This document shows, one piece after another, positions 1 through 6,985 of a DNA stretch of 6,985 nt. Made by a program: the position numbers and the translations under genes. Source of the stretch: Desulfovibrionaceae bacterium (GTDB lineage Bacteria > Desulfobacterota > Desulfovibrionia > Desulfovibrionales > Desulfovibrionaceae). The first letter of the stretch is position 1; each line of letters starts with the position of its first letter. Location of the stretch: assembly GCA_017613475.1 (NCBI GenBank), contig JAGADT010000158.1, positions 1-6,985 of the forward strand, read 5' to 3'. The notes beneath the pieces were generated by a model. It did no database searches. It was given only the letters and a program-made list of their open reading frames with translations, and was not told the DNA's origin.

Positions 1-234
1 GGCGAAGTGCTTTCAGTTATCCGCTCCCTGGCCAACGCAGGCATGACGATGATTATGGCCACGCACCAGATGGATTTCGCCCAGGCCATTGCCACCTGCA
101 TTCTCTTTATGGAGCAGGGACGCATTATCGAGCAGGGAAGCCCGGCAGAACTCCTTGCCAAAGGCGCCGGCACAAGGACCAGTGATTTCTTTACGCGCCT
201 GCTTAATCCGGAAGGAACGGCAAGCCGCCCTTAA
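1..234 (+). CDS. Amino acid ABC transporter ATP-binding protein, C-terminal part (5' end outside window)
   Basis: The last 77 residues of an ABC ATPase are visible, reading in frame from base 1 to a TAA at 232-234. The segment MIMATHQMDFA (residues 17-27) carries the H-loop (switch) histidine at residue 22. It is followed by the 'FMEQGRIIEQGSPAELL' stretch typical of the GlnQ/HisP/ArtP-type polar amino acid transporter ATPases. The Walker A, signature and Walker B motifs lie upstream of the window. Such a protein sits on the cytoplasmic face and hydrolyses ATP to drive import through its partner permease, here very likely the next gene 84 bases downstream. The substrate cannot be told from this fragment. 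The family is secure; the exact amino acid is unknown. Confidence 0.9.
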   Translation, partial: GEVLSVIRSLANAGMTMIMATHQMDFAQAIATCILFMEQGRIIEQGSPAELLAKGAGTRTSDFFTRLLNPEGTASRP

Positions 235-247
235 TCCCATGGCCATA

Positions 248-274
248 TTGACGAGTACGGAGAGCACTTACGAT
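248..274 (+). promoter_or_regulatory. Weak candidate sigma-70 promoter before the permease gene
   Basis: TTGACG at 248-253 matches five of six bases of the -35 consensus. TACGAT at 269-274 matches four of six of the -10 consensus. The spacer is 15 bases, shorter than the preferred 16-18. A transcript starting near 281 would have a leader of about 40 bases before the GTG at 319. Because the gap is only 84 bases, cotranscription with the ATPase gene is at least as likely. This is a pattern match only. Confidence 0.2.
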
Positions 275-291
275 GCGCGAAAAGAGTAAAA

Positions 292-304
292 GGGGCAGCG
301 CCCC
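292..304 (+). other. Small GC hairpin next to the permease ribosome binding site
   Basis: GGGGC (292-296), loop AGC (297-299) and GCCCC (300-304) form a perfect five-pair stem. It ends three bases before the GGAGG at 307-311. No T-run follows, so it is not a terminator. A stem this close to the ribosome binding site could influence translation of the permease, but that is inference and the stem is short. Confidence 0.35.
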
Positions 305-306
305 AT

Positions 307-311
307 GGAGG
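307..311 (+). promoter_or_regulatory. Ribosome binding site (GGAGG) that fixes the GTG start of the permease
   Basis: GGAGG lies seven bases before the GTG at 319. The permease frame is open back to 235 but contains no ATG, GTG or TTG upstream of 319. This site therefore decides the start. Confidence 0.75.
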
Positions 312-318
312 CCCAGCC

Positions 319-1002
319 GTGTCCGCCTGGTTTGACGCCGCATTTTATACCCAGACCGTGCTTCCGGCCCTGAACCACGGGCTGAGCATGTCGCTCGCGC
401 TGATCATCCCCTCCGCCAGCATAGGCTTTGCCCTGGGCGTGCTCACCGGCATTGCCCGCGTGTTCGGGCCCCGCTGGCTGCGCGCTGTCGGCGACGCCTA
501 CACGGCAACTTTCCGCGGCGTCCCCCTCGTTGTGCAGCTCATGATCATTTACTTCGGCCTGCCCAACATCGGCATTTACTTTACGCCATACACGGCCGCC
601 GTGCTGGGCTTTATCCTCTGCACGGGGGCTTACCAATCAGAATACGTCCGCGGGGCGCTGCTTTCCATCAAGCAGGGGCAGCTCAAGGCGGCCTATGCCC
701 TGGGCTTCACCCGCTGGCAGGCCATACGCTCCATCATCGCGCCGCAGGCTGCCCGCAGGGCCCTGCCCGGATGCGGCAATGAAATCATTTACCTTATCAA
801 ATACTCTTCCCTGGCCTATGTGGTAACCTGCATCGAGCTTACAGGCGAAGCCAAGATCATTGTTTCGCGCACCTTCCGCCCCACGGAAGTCTACCTGGCC
901 GCAGGCGTGTACTACCTTGTCATGGTCAACGCGGCGACCTGGCTTTTGCAGAAGCTGGAAAGCCATTTTGCCATTCCCGGCTTCTGCGGCGATAAAAAAT
1001 AG
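319..1002 (+). CDS. Polar amino acid ABC transporter permease (HisM/GlnP type)
   Basis: This 227-residue inner-membrane permease has a length typical of the family. Hydrophobic segments lie at about residues 22-48, 68-88, 91-112, 152-172 and 189-211. RGVPLVVQL (66-74) and YFGLP (78-82) match the conserved start of the amino acid permease domain. The cytoplasmic coupling (EAA) loop runs from about 104 to 165 with GAYQSEYVRGALLSI, GQLKAAYALG, APQAARRALP and LIKYSSL. This loop docks on the ATPase, presumably the protein encoded just upstream. Two oddities occur in the loop: the usual Glu of the EAA motif is Lys (residue 123), and the usual K-[DN]-[TS]-SL is KYSSL. The start is GTG, supported by GGAGG seven bases upstream. 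It probably forms a homodimer, since only one permease gene is seen, although a partner could lie outside the window. Substrate unknown. Confidence 0.92.
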   Translation: MSAWFDAAFYTQTVLPALNHGLSMSLALIIPSASIGFALGVLTGIARVFGPRWLRAVGDAYTATFRGVPLVVQLMIIYFGLPNIGIYFTPYTAAVLGFILCTGAYQSEYVRGALLSIKQGQLKAAYALGFTRWQAIRSIIAPQAARRALPGCGNEIIYLIKYSSLAYVVTCIELTGEAKIIVSRTFRPTEVYLAAGVYYLVMVNAATWLLQKLESHFAIPGFCGDKK

Positions 1003-1071
1003 CGATGCTCCCGCGCAGCGGCAAACGCAGGCGCGATCTTCCCTGTTCCTGAACATCACAACGAGACGCAC

Positions 1072-2877
<1,806 letters not shown>

Positions 2878-2892
2878 GGAGCGCTTCCTTCC

Positions 2893-2925
2893 AAGCAGTA
2901 CCTGTTTCAGACAGCGCTGCTTTTT
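2893..2925 (+). terminator. Possible weak intrinsic terminator just after lepA
   Basis: AAGCAG (2893-2898) pairs with CTGCTT (2917-2922). Inside it, CTGT (2902-2905) pairs with ACAG (2911-2914) around a five-base loop. A run of five T at 2921-2925 overlaps the end of the outer stem. The interior loop is unequal and a competing CAGCGCTG palindrome exists, so the fold is only moderately stable. It would be a first stop for lepA transcripts, ahead of the stronger hairpin downstream. Confidence 0.4.
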
Positions 2926-2956
2926 GCCACTGAAGAAACCCAACCCTGAAAATAAT

Positions 2957-2995
2957 AAAAGCGGGAGCCGAAGATTTCGTCCGGTTCCCGCTTTT
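2957..2995. terminator. Strong bidirectional intrinsic terminator between lepA and the convergent nrnA gene
   Basis: The left arm 2957-2970 (AAAAGCGGGAGCCG) pairs with the right arm 2982-2995 (CGGTTCCCGCTTTT) over 14 positions, one of them a G-U pair, around an 11-base loop. Read rightwards, the stem ends in TTTT. Read leftwards, it ends in TTTTATTATTTT. It can therefore stop transcription from both lepA (+) and the nrnA side (-), as expected between convergent genes. Confidence 0.88.
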
Positions 2996-3043
2996 GCCTA
3001 TGCCTTTTGCTGTCTGTTCTCTGGAACGTTATGGCTCTTTGCC

Positions 3044-3061
3044 GCCGCAAAACGCTGCGGC
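3044..3061 (-). other. Short hairpin just downstream of the nrnA stop codon
   Basis: GCCGCA (3044-3049) and TGCGGC (3056-3061) form a six-pair stem with a six-base loop, five bases past the nrnA stop codon. No T-run follows on the minus strand, so on its own it is not an intrinsic terminator. It may simply cap the 3' end of the message ahead of the terminator at 2957-2995. Confidence 0.3.
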
Positions 3062-3065
3062 AGCG

Positions 3066-4046
3066 CTACAGCTTCACAAGCTCCAGAACAGTCTCCACAG
3101 CCTCGGGGACAGGCAGATCCACCGTCGCCCCCGCGGCGTTTTTGTGTCCTCCGCCCCCAAGCTGCGCGGCGACACTCCGCACGTCATCATCCCCGCAGGA
3201 GCGCAGGCTGATCTTGGTCCGCCCAGGCGCCTCCTCGCGGGCAAGAAGCGCAACCCGCACGCCCCTGATGCGCCGTATCTGCTCCACGAGCCCTTCCGCA
3301 TCAGAACGCACGGCGCTCCGCGCCGCCAGGTCCGCAAGGCTTATTTCGCAAACACCAACCTGCCCGCTGCGCTCTAGCCTGACTTTCCGCAGCATGTCGC
3401 CCCAAAAATGCGTCTTCGGCAATGTCCACTGGTTATCCAGGCTGGCCCTGAGCGCTCCGGCATCCAGCCCGCCGCGCAGCAGGCGGGATGCCAGCAGGAG
3501 CACATCGGCGCTTGTGTTGCCGTGCGTGAAGGAGCCCGTATCGGACACAATGGAAACATACACGCAGGCAGCCAGTTCGCCCTCAAGGGAAATGCCCGCC
3601 GCATCCGCCACAAGGGCCGTCATCTGCCCTGCGGCCGCCATGCCGGGGTCAACCCAATTATACAGCGAGCCAAAGCAGGGATTGCCCAGGTGGTGATCGA
3701 TATTGACAGAAGGATAGCGCGGCAGAGCTTCGGAAAGCTCATTGCCAAGGCGCCATGCGTCGCCGCAGTCCAGGGCAAGAAGCATCTCCGGTCTGAAGGG
3801 CAGCCCTCCAAGGTGCTGGTACACGCGGCCGGGGAGGGGCATCCACTCAAGGTAATCGGGCACCCCTGAAGCATTGTACAAAACGGCCTTCTTGCCCATG
3901 CGCGTCAAAAGCCATACCAGCCCGGCACTCGCGCCTATGGCGTCACCGTCAGGGGAAGCATGGGCGGCAACAAGAAAGCGGTCCCCGGCACGCAAAATTT
4001 CGGCCACGCGCGCGGCATGTTCGGCGGGAGAACAATCAGTCGGCAT
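3066..4046 (-). CDS. nrnA: DHH-DHHA1 family phosphoesterase, NrnA-like (oligoribonuclease / pAp phosphatase)
   Basis: The product is 326 residues from the chosen ATG. All DHH-family metal-binding motifs are present: motif I AHASPDGDAIGA with H29, D33 and D35; motif II LALDCGD with D93; motif III NIDHHLGN with D117-H118-H119; and motif IV SIVSDTGSF with D169. The C-terminal DHHA1 substrate-binding domain ends in GGGGHKNAAG (297-306). Characterised members such as Bacillus NrnA degrade very short RNAs from their ends and dephosphorylate 3'-phosphoadenosine 5'-phosphate to AMP, using Mn2+. The same activity is inferred here from the family, and the substrate balance is unknown. The ATG at 4044-4046 has GGAG seven bases upstream, while an in-frame TTG one codon earlier would leave only four. 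The gene overlaps the end of the DUF503 gene by 11 bases, suggesting translational coupling. It ends before a hairpin and a bidirectional terminator. Confidence 0.93.
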   Translation of the reverse strand: MPTDCSPAEHAARVAEILRAGDRFLVAAHASPDGDAIGASAGLVWLLTRMGKKAVLYNASGVPDYLEWMPLPGRVYQHLGGLPFRPEMLLALDCGDAWRLGNELSEALPRYPSVNIDHHLGNPCFGSLYNWVDPGMAAAGQMTALVADAAGISLEGELAACVYVSIVSDTGSFTHGNTSADVLLLASRLLRGGLDAGALRASLDNQWTLPKTHFWGDMLRKVRLERSGQVGVCEISLADLAARSAVRSDAEGLVEQIRRIRGVRVALLAREEAPGRTKISLRSCGDDDVRSVAAQLGGGGHKNAAGATVDLPVPEAVETVLELVKL

Positions 4047-4383
4047 CAAAAATCTCCATATCGCTGTAGGTCATTTCCTCAGGGCAGACAGCCTCCATCA
4101 TGGAAAGGCATTTGTCCATCCGTGAACGGAGATGGCGTTCGCTGTTGCTGATGGAAACAACCTGAAGGCGCAGTCGGCACAGGGATTCCTCCGTGCCTGC
4201 TTCTGCCAACGCTACATTAAAAGTATTGCGCACCTTTTGCTTGAGGCTGTTGGCCACGCGCCGCTTCCCCTTGAGCGAATCGTTTCCATGCAGGGTATAT
4301 TCCACCGTAAGGACAGCTATGAGCCTGTATGGGCTCCTGTTGGAAGCAAAGGTAAAATCCGCAGCGCCTCCCGTGAACAGCAT
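4036..4383 (-). CDS. DUF503 family protein (YlxP-like); start uncertain
   Basis: The conserved part reads LIAVLTVEYTLHGNDSLKGKRRV and continues to FDAD. The SLKxKRR motif and the FNVALAEAG stretch are hallmarks of DUF503, a small ferredoxin-like-fold family with no firm function. In Firmicutes (ylxP) and other bacteria the gene sits beside infB and rbfA, so a ribosome or RNA role has been suspected from context. Start choice is difficult. The family is usually about 90-100 residues, and counting back from the stop puts the expected N-terminus at LIAVL, giving 94 residues. There the codons are CTC ATA, not ATG, GTG or TTG. The nearest usable start is the ATG ending at 4383, which adds 21 residues (MLFTGGAADFTFASNRSPYRL) without family resemblance and lacks a ribosome binding site. 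An ATG ending at 4437 would place the upstream terminator inside the gene and is unlikely. The gene overlaps nrnA by 11 bases. Confidence 0.85.
   Translation of the reverse strand: MLFTGGAADFTFASNRSPYRLIAVLTVEYTLHGNDSLKGKRRVANSLKQKVRNTFNVALAEAGTEESLCRLRLQVVSISNSERHLRSRMDKCLSMMEAVCPEEMTYSDMEIFDAD
4054..4057 (-). promoter_or_regulatory. Ribosome binding site (GGAG) of nrnA inside the DUF503 gene
   Basis: On the minus strand, GGAG is followed by seven bases and then the ATG ending at 4046. It lies within the last codons of the DUF503 gene, whose stop codon (4036-4038) is downstream of the nrnA start. Ribosomes finishing DUF503 would thus be placed at the nrnA start. Confidence 0.7.
4334..4338 (-). 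promoter_or_regulatory. AGGAG ribosome-binding-like site without a normal start codon
   Basis: On the minus strand AGGAG is followed by CCCATACAGGCTC and then ATA (4318-4320), the codon where DUF503 proteins normally begin. The 13-base spacing to ATA is long, and no ATG, GTG or TTG in the right frame follows at a usual distance. It may be the relic or the actual initiation site of the DUF503 gene, or a chance match. Confidence 0.3.
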
Positions 4384-4388
4384 GCGGC

Positions 4389-4430
4389 AAAAAAGAAAGG
4401 GAGGTTCCTCCCGCACGGAAGGTCCCTCCC
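4389..4430 (-). terminator. Strong intrinsic terminator after infB, before DUF503-nrnA
   Basis: Read on the minus strand, GGGAGG (4430-4425) pairs with CCTCCC (4404-4399). Inside, CCTTCC (4422-4417) pairs with GGGAGG (4412-4407), with one G-U pair and a four-base GTGC loop. A 2x2 internal loop separates the stems. The tail TTTCTTTTTT follows directly (4398-4389). The hairpin begins 30 bases after the infB stop. The G-U pair becomes a C-A mismatch on the other strand and no T-run follows there, so it is directional. It should end or attenuate the infB transcript, and makes expression of the downstream pair depend on read-through or an internal promoter. I find no convincing promoter between it and the DUF503 gene. 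Confidence 0.82.
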
Positions 4431-4460
4431 CCTTCATTCCCTTTCAGCAGGAGAGGGCGC

Positions 4461-6985
4461 CTACAGCGTGGCCTCTTCGGTTACCGTCTCAAAGAATTCC
4501 AGGACGTCGCCCATCTTGATGTCATTGAAATTCTCAAGGCTCATGCCGCATTCATAGCCCTTGAGCACTTCGCGGACGTCATCCTTGAAGCGCTTGAGGG
4601 AGGCAAGCCTGCCGGTGTAGACCACCACGCTGTCGCGCAGCAGGCGCACCCCGGCGTTCCTCGTGACCTTGCCGTCCGAAACCAGGCAGCCAGCCACCGC
4701 GCCGACCTTGGGCAGGGTATAGACCTTGCGCACATCGGCCTGGCCCAGGTATTCCTCGCGGCTGACAGGGGCCAGCAGACCGGCCATGGCGCTCTTGATT
4801 TCATCCACCAGCTTGTAGATGATGTCATAGAAGCGGATGTCCACGTTTTCGTGCTCAGCCATATCCTTGACCTTGGCCGCAGGACGCACATTGAAGCCGA
4901 TGATAATGGCTCCAGACGCAGAGGCCAGCAGGATGTCGGATTCCGTGATGGCGCCTGTGCCGCCATGGATAACCTGAATCTTGACCTTATCCGTGCTCTG
5001 CTTGTTGAGCGCCTCGATGATGGCTTCCAGGGAGCCCTGCACGTCAGCCTTGACCACCAGGTTGAGCGTATGGCTTTCGCCATCATCAGCCGTCTGCGAC
5101 AGGAAGGTTTCCAGCGTCACCCTGGATTCCTTGGCAAGCTCGCGCTCACGCTGCTTGACGGCCCGGCTTTCGGCAATCCGCCGGGCAACCTTTTCATCGG
5201 TCAGGCAGATGAACGCCTCACCGGCTTCAGGAACGCCCTCAAAGCCCTGCACCTCAACGGGGCAGGAAGGACCTGCGTCCTTCACCTTGCGGCCCTGGTC
5301 GTTAAAAAGGGCACGGGCCCTCCCGCTGAACACGCCGCATACAAAGCTGTCGCCCTGGTGCAGCGTGCCTTCCTGAATAAGCACAGTGGCAATAGGCCCG
5401 CGCCCTTTATCCAGCTTGGCTTCAACAATATGGCCGCGGGCAGGCTTGTTGGGATTGGCCTTGAGATCAAGGATTTCAGCCTGGAGGGCAAGCAGCTCCA
5501 GCAATTCGTCAAGTCCCTGGCGGGTTTTTGCAGAGACCTTGGCCACCACGGTATCGCCGCCCCATTCTTCCGGCACAAGACCGATTTCTGCAAGTTCACG
5601 CAAAACACGGTCAGGGTTGGCTTCGGGCTTATCGATTTTGTTGACCGCCACCATGATGGGCACCCCGGCAGCGCGGGAATGGTTCACAGCTTCACGGGTC
5701 TGCTCCATCACGCCGTCATCCGCAGCCACAACAAGAACCACAAGGTCCGTCACCTGCGCGCCGCGGGCACGCATGGCCGTAAAGGCTTCATGTCCGGGCG
5801 TATCCAGGAAAACAATGTTGCCGCTGCGTGTTTTCACATAGTACGCGCCGATGTGCTGGGTAATGCCGCCGGCTTCACCGCCGGTAACATTCGTTTTGCG
5901 GATGGCGTCCAGCAGGGAGGTTTTGCCGTGGTCTACGTGACCCATGATCGTCACCACGGGAGGACGGCGCACCAGGCTTTCGGGAGCGTCTTCCTCGGCA
6001 GCTTCCAGGTAATCCTCCTCCACAAAGCCGACTTTTTCCACCTCATAGCCAAATTCGGACGCGACTACAGCCGCCGTATCGATATCAAGCGTCTGGTTGA
6101 TCGTGGCCATAACGCCAAGCCCAAACAGAACCTTGATGATTTCGCCGGACTTCAGACCCATCTGATGGGCAAGGTCTGCAACGCGGATCCCTTCTTCAAC
6201 ACGGATCTTGCGCTTCGCAGCCTTCAATGGCTGCGTGGTCTGGGGAGCCTGGCGGGTTTCCTTGGCCTTGGGACGGCGGCGTCCGCGCATCCGCGGCATT
6301 TCCTCCACATCTTCCTCGCGGTGGCGCCCCATGCCTCCAATCTCATTCTGCTGGAAGTCAGACCGGCGGTTCTGATTTTTGTTGCGCTTTTTCTTGCTCT
6401 GACCATCCCTGCTGATATCCGGCGCAGCGCCGGCAGGCTGGGCAAAGCCACCGCCCCTGGAGGAAGGTCTGGCATTCCCAGGACGGGATTCCTTGCGGCG
6501 TTCCTCACGATCACCGCGGTCAGCCGGCTGGGCAGGACGGGCCGGGGCCGTATCGGGCCGGGAAATAACGCGCACCTGCGGCGCTGGCTGCGCCTGCTCA
6601 TGGCGGCGGCCACGGCGTTCACGGCGCTCTTCGCCTTCTGCACCTGAACTTTCCCGCTCGGGCACAGGGGGCAGCAGCGACGGCGCCGAAGAGCCTTCAG
6701 GGCTGGCGGAAGCAGCAGGACGGGAGCGGCGGGACTCTGCCTCTGCCGGCTGTTCTTTGCGCGTGGGCTTTTCTTCAGCAGGCTGCGCTGCTTCAACCGC
6801 CATTTTCTCTTCAGCCGCGGGCTTTTCTTCCTGCACTGGCGGCTTAATTGCTTCTGCGGGACTCCCGGAAAGCTGCGGCTCCACACTGGCGGCGCTGTTT
6901 TCGGCAGGCTTGGGAGCCTCTTCCTCAGGCTTAGGCTGTTCTGCCGGCTGTGCGGGCTTTGGCTCTGCCTTGGGATCATCAGGAC
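4461..6985 (-). CDS. infB: Translation initiation factor IF-2, 5' end outside the window
   Basis: The frame is open from the right edge to a TAG at 4461-4463, giving 840 visible residues. IF-2 is the GTPase that places initiator fMet-tRNA on the 30S subunit and promotes 50S joining. The first ~250 visible residues are low complexity: Pro/Lys/Glu/Ala-rich at first, then Arg-rich with Ser/Gly and the basic patch KKKRNKNQNRR. A conserved IF2_N domain follows at about 260-312 (IRVEEGIRVADLAHQMGLKS). The GTPase domain carries G1 GHVDHGKT (348-355), G2 GGITQH (372-377), G3 DTPGH (394-398), G4 NKID (448-451) and G5 SAK (484-486). Domains II, III and the fMet-tRNA-binding C-terminal domain complete the protein, ending VLEFFETVTEEATL. 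The reading frame continues past the edge, so no start is given; a GTG at 6882-6884 is only an internal valine with no ribosome binding site. A terminator follows the gene. Confidence 0.98.
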   Translation of the reverse strand, partial: PDDPKAEPKPAQPAEQPKPEEEAPKPAENSAASVEPQLSGSPAEAIKPPVQEEKPAAEEKMAVEAAQPAEEKPTRKEQPAEAESRRSRPAASASPEGSSAPSLLPPVPERESSGAEGEERRERRGRRHEQAQPAPQVRVISRPDTAPARPAQPADRGDREERRKESRPGNARPSSRGGGFAQPAGAAPDISRDGQSKKKRNKNQNRRSDFQQNEIGGMGRHREEDVEEMPRMRGRRRPKAKETRQAPQTTQPLKAAKRKIRVEEGIRVADLAHQMGLKSGEIIKVLFGLGVMATINQTLDIDTAAVVASEFGYEVEKVGFVEEDYLEAAEEDAPESLVRRPPVVTIMGHVDHGKTSLLDAIRKTNVTGGEAGGITQHIGAYYVKTRSGNIVFLDTPGHEAFTAMRARGAQVTDLVVLVVAADDGVMEQTREAVNHSRAAGVPIMVAVNKIDKPEANPDRVLRELAEIGLVPEEWGGDTVVAKVSAKTRQGLDELLELLALQAEILDLKANPNKPARGHIVEAKLDKGRGPIATVLIQEGTLHQGDSFVCGVFSGRARALFNDQGRKVKDAGPSCPVEVQGFEGVPEAGEAFICLTDEKVARRIAESRAVKQRERELAKESRVTLETFLSQTADDGESHTLNLVVKADVQGSLEAIIEALNKQSTDKVKIQVIHGGTGAITESDILLASASGAIIIGFNVRPAAKVKDMAEHENVDIRFYDIIYKLVDEIKSAMAGLLAPVSREEYLGQADVRKVYTLPKVGAVAGCLVSDGKVTRNAGVRLLRDSVVVYTGRLASLKRFKDDVREVLKGYECGMSLENFNDIKMGDVLEFFETVTEEATL

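Noticed and set aside
239..289. 16-codon ORF starting ATG at 239 after the ATPase gene
   Set aside because: Very short, no clear ribosome binding site, and no recognisable product.
3007..3869. Overlapping plus-strand open frames opposite nrnA
   Set aside because: They are antisense to the DHH phosphoesterase, whose motifs are complete; compositions are Arg/Ser/Pro-rich shadows with no ribosome binding support.
4047..4049. TTG start for nrnA one codon upstream of the ATG
   Set aside because: GGAG is seven bases from the ATG but only four from the TTG, so the ATG ending at 4046 is preferred.
4384..4437. Start of the DUF503 gene at the ATG ending at 4437
   Set aside because: The added residues (MKGEGPSVREEPPFLFCR) are encoded by the terminator hairpin and its T-run, and the family does not need them.
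4851..6647. 598-codon open frame on the plus strand opposite infB
   Set aside because: It mirrors the codon pattern of infB, has no recognisable domains, and covers the invariant GTPase region on the other strand.
6882..6884. GTG as the start of infB
   Set aside because: The frame continues open to the right edge with the same Pro/Lys/Glu/Ala-rich composition, and no ribosome binding site precedes this GTG.
6220..6985. Low-complexity IF-2 N-terminal region read as a possible repeat array
   Set aside because: The Pro/Lys/Glu/Ala and Arg-rich codons are irregular with no fixed repeat unit; this is the usual variable IF-2 N-terminus.

Overview
This is an ordinary housekeeping stretch of a GC-rich Gram-negative bacterium. 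The protein sequences and the gene neighbourhood (infB, a DUF503 gene and a DHH phosphoesterase, facing lepA) suggest a Desulfovibrio-type deltaproteobacterium (Desulfovibrionaceae). That assignment comes from recognition by eye, not from a search. I see no CRISPR array, tRNA, rRNA, insertion sequence, prophage or defence-type system, and base composition looks even throughout.

Layout. On the + strand, the window opens inside the 3' end of a polar amino acid ABC transporter ATPase gene (1-234). An 84-base gap follows, holding a possible weak promoter, a small hairpin and a clear ribosome binding site. Next come the matching permease gene (319-1002, GTG start) and, after 69 bases, lepA encoding elongation factor 4 (1072-2877). 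Between lepA and the convergent minus-strand genes lie one weaker and one strong intrinsic terminator; the strong one should work in both directions. On the minus strand, read from the right edge, are infB (translation initiation factor IF-2, 5' end outside the window), a strong intrinsic terminator, a DUF503/YlxP-like gene, and an overlapping DHH-DHHA1 phosphoesterase gene of the NrnA type.

How it works together. The ATPase and permease are the engine and channel of one amino acid importer; the binding protein is probably outside the window. infB, DUF503 and nrnA are a remnant or variant of the nusA-infB-rbfA-truB type translation/RNA cluster. IF-2 and EF4 are both translational GTPases, and NrnA-type enzymes recycle very short RNAs and pAp. 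rbfA, often next to infB, is not in this window.

Most worth a second look: the strong terminator that separates infB from DUF503-nrnA; the DUF503 gene, whose family-length reading frame begins at an ATA codon with no ATG, GTG or TTG nearby; and the structured, overlapping-frame leader of the permease gene. None of these amounts to a new system.
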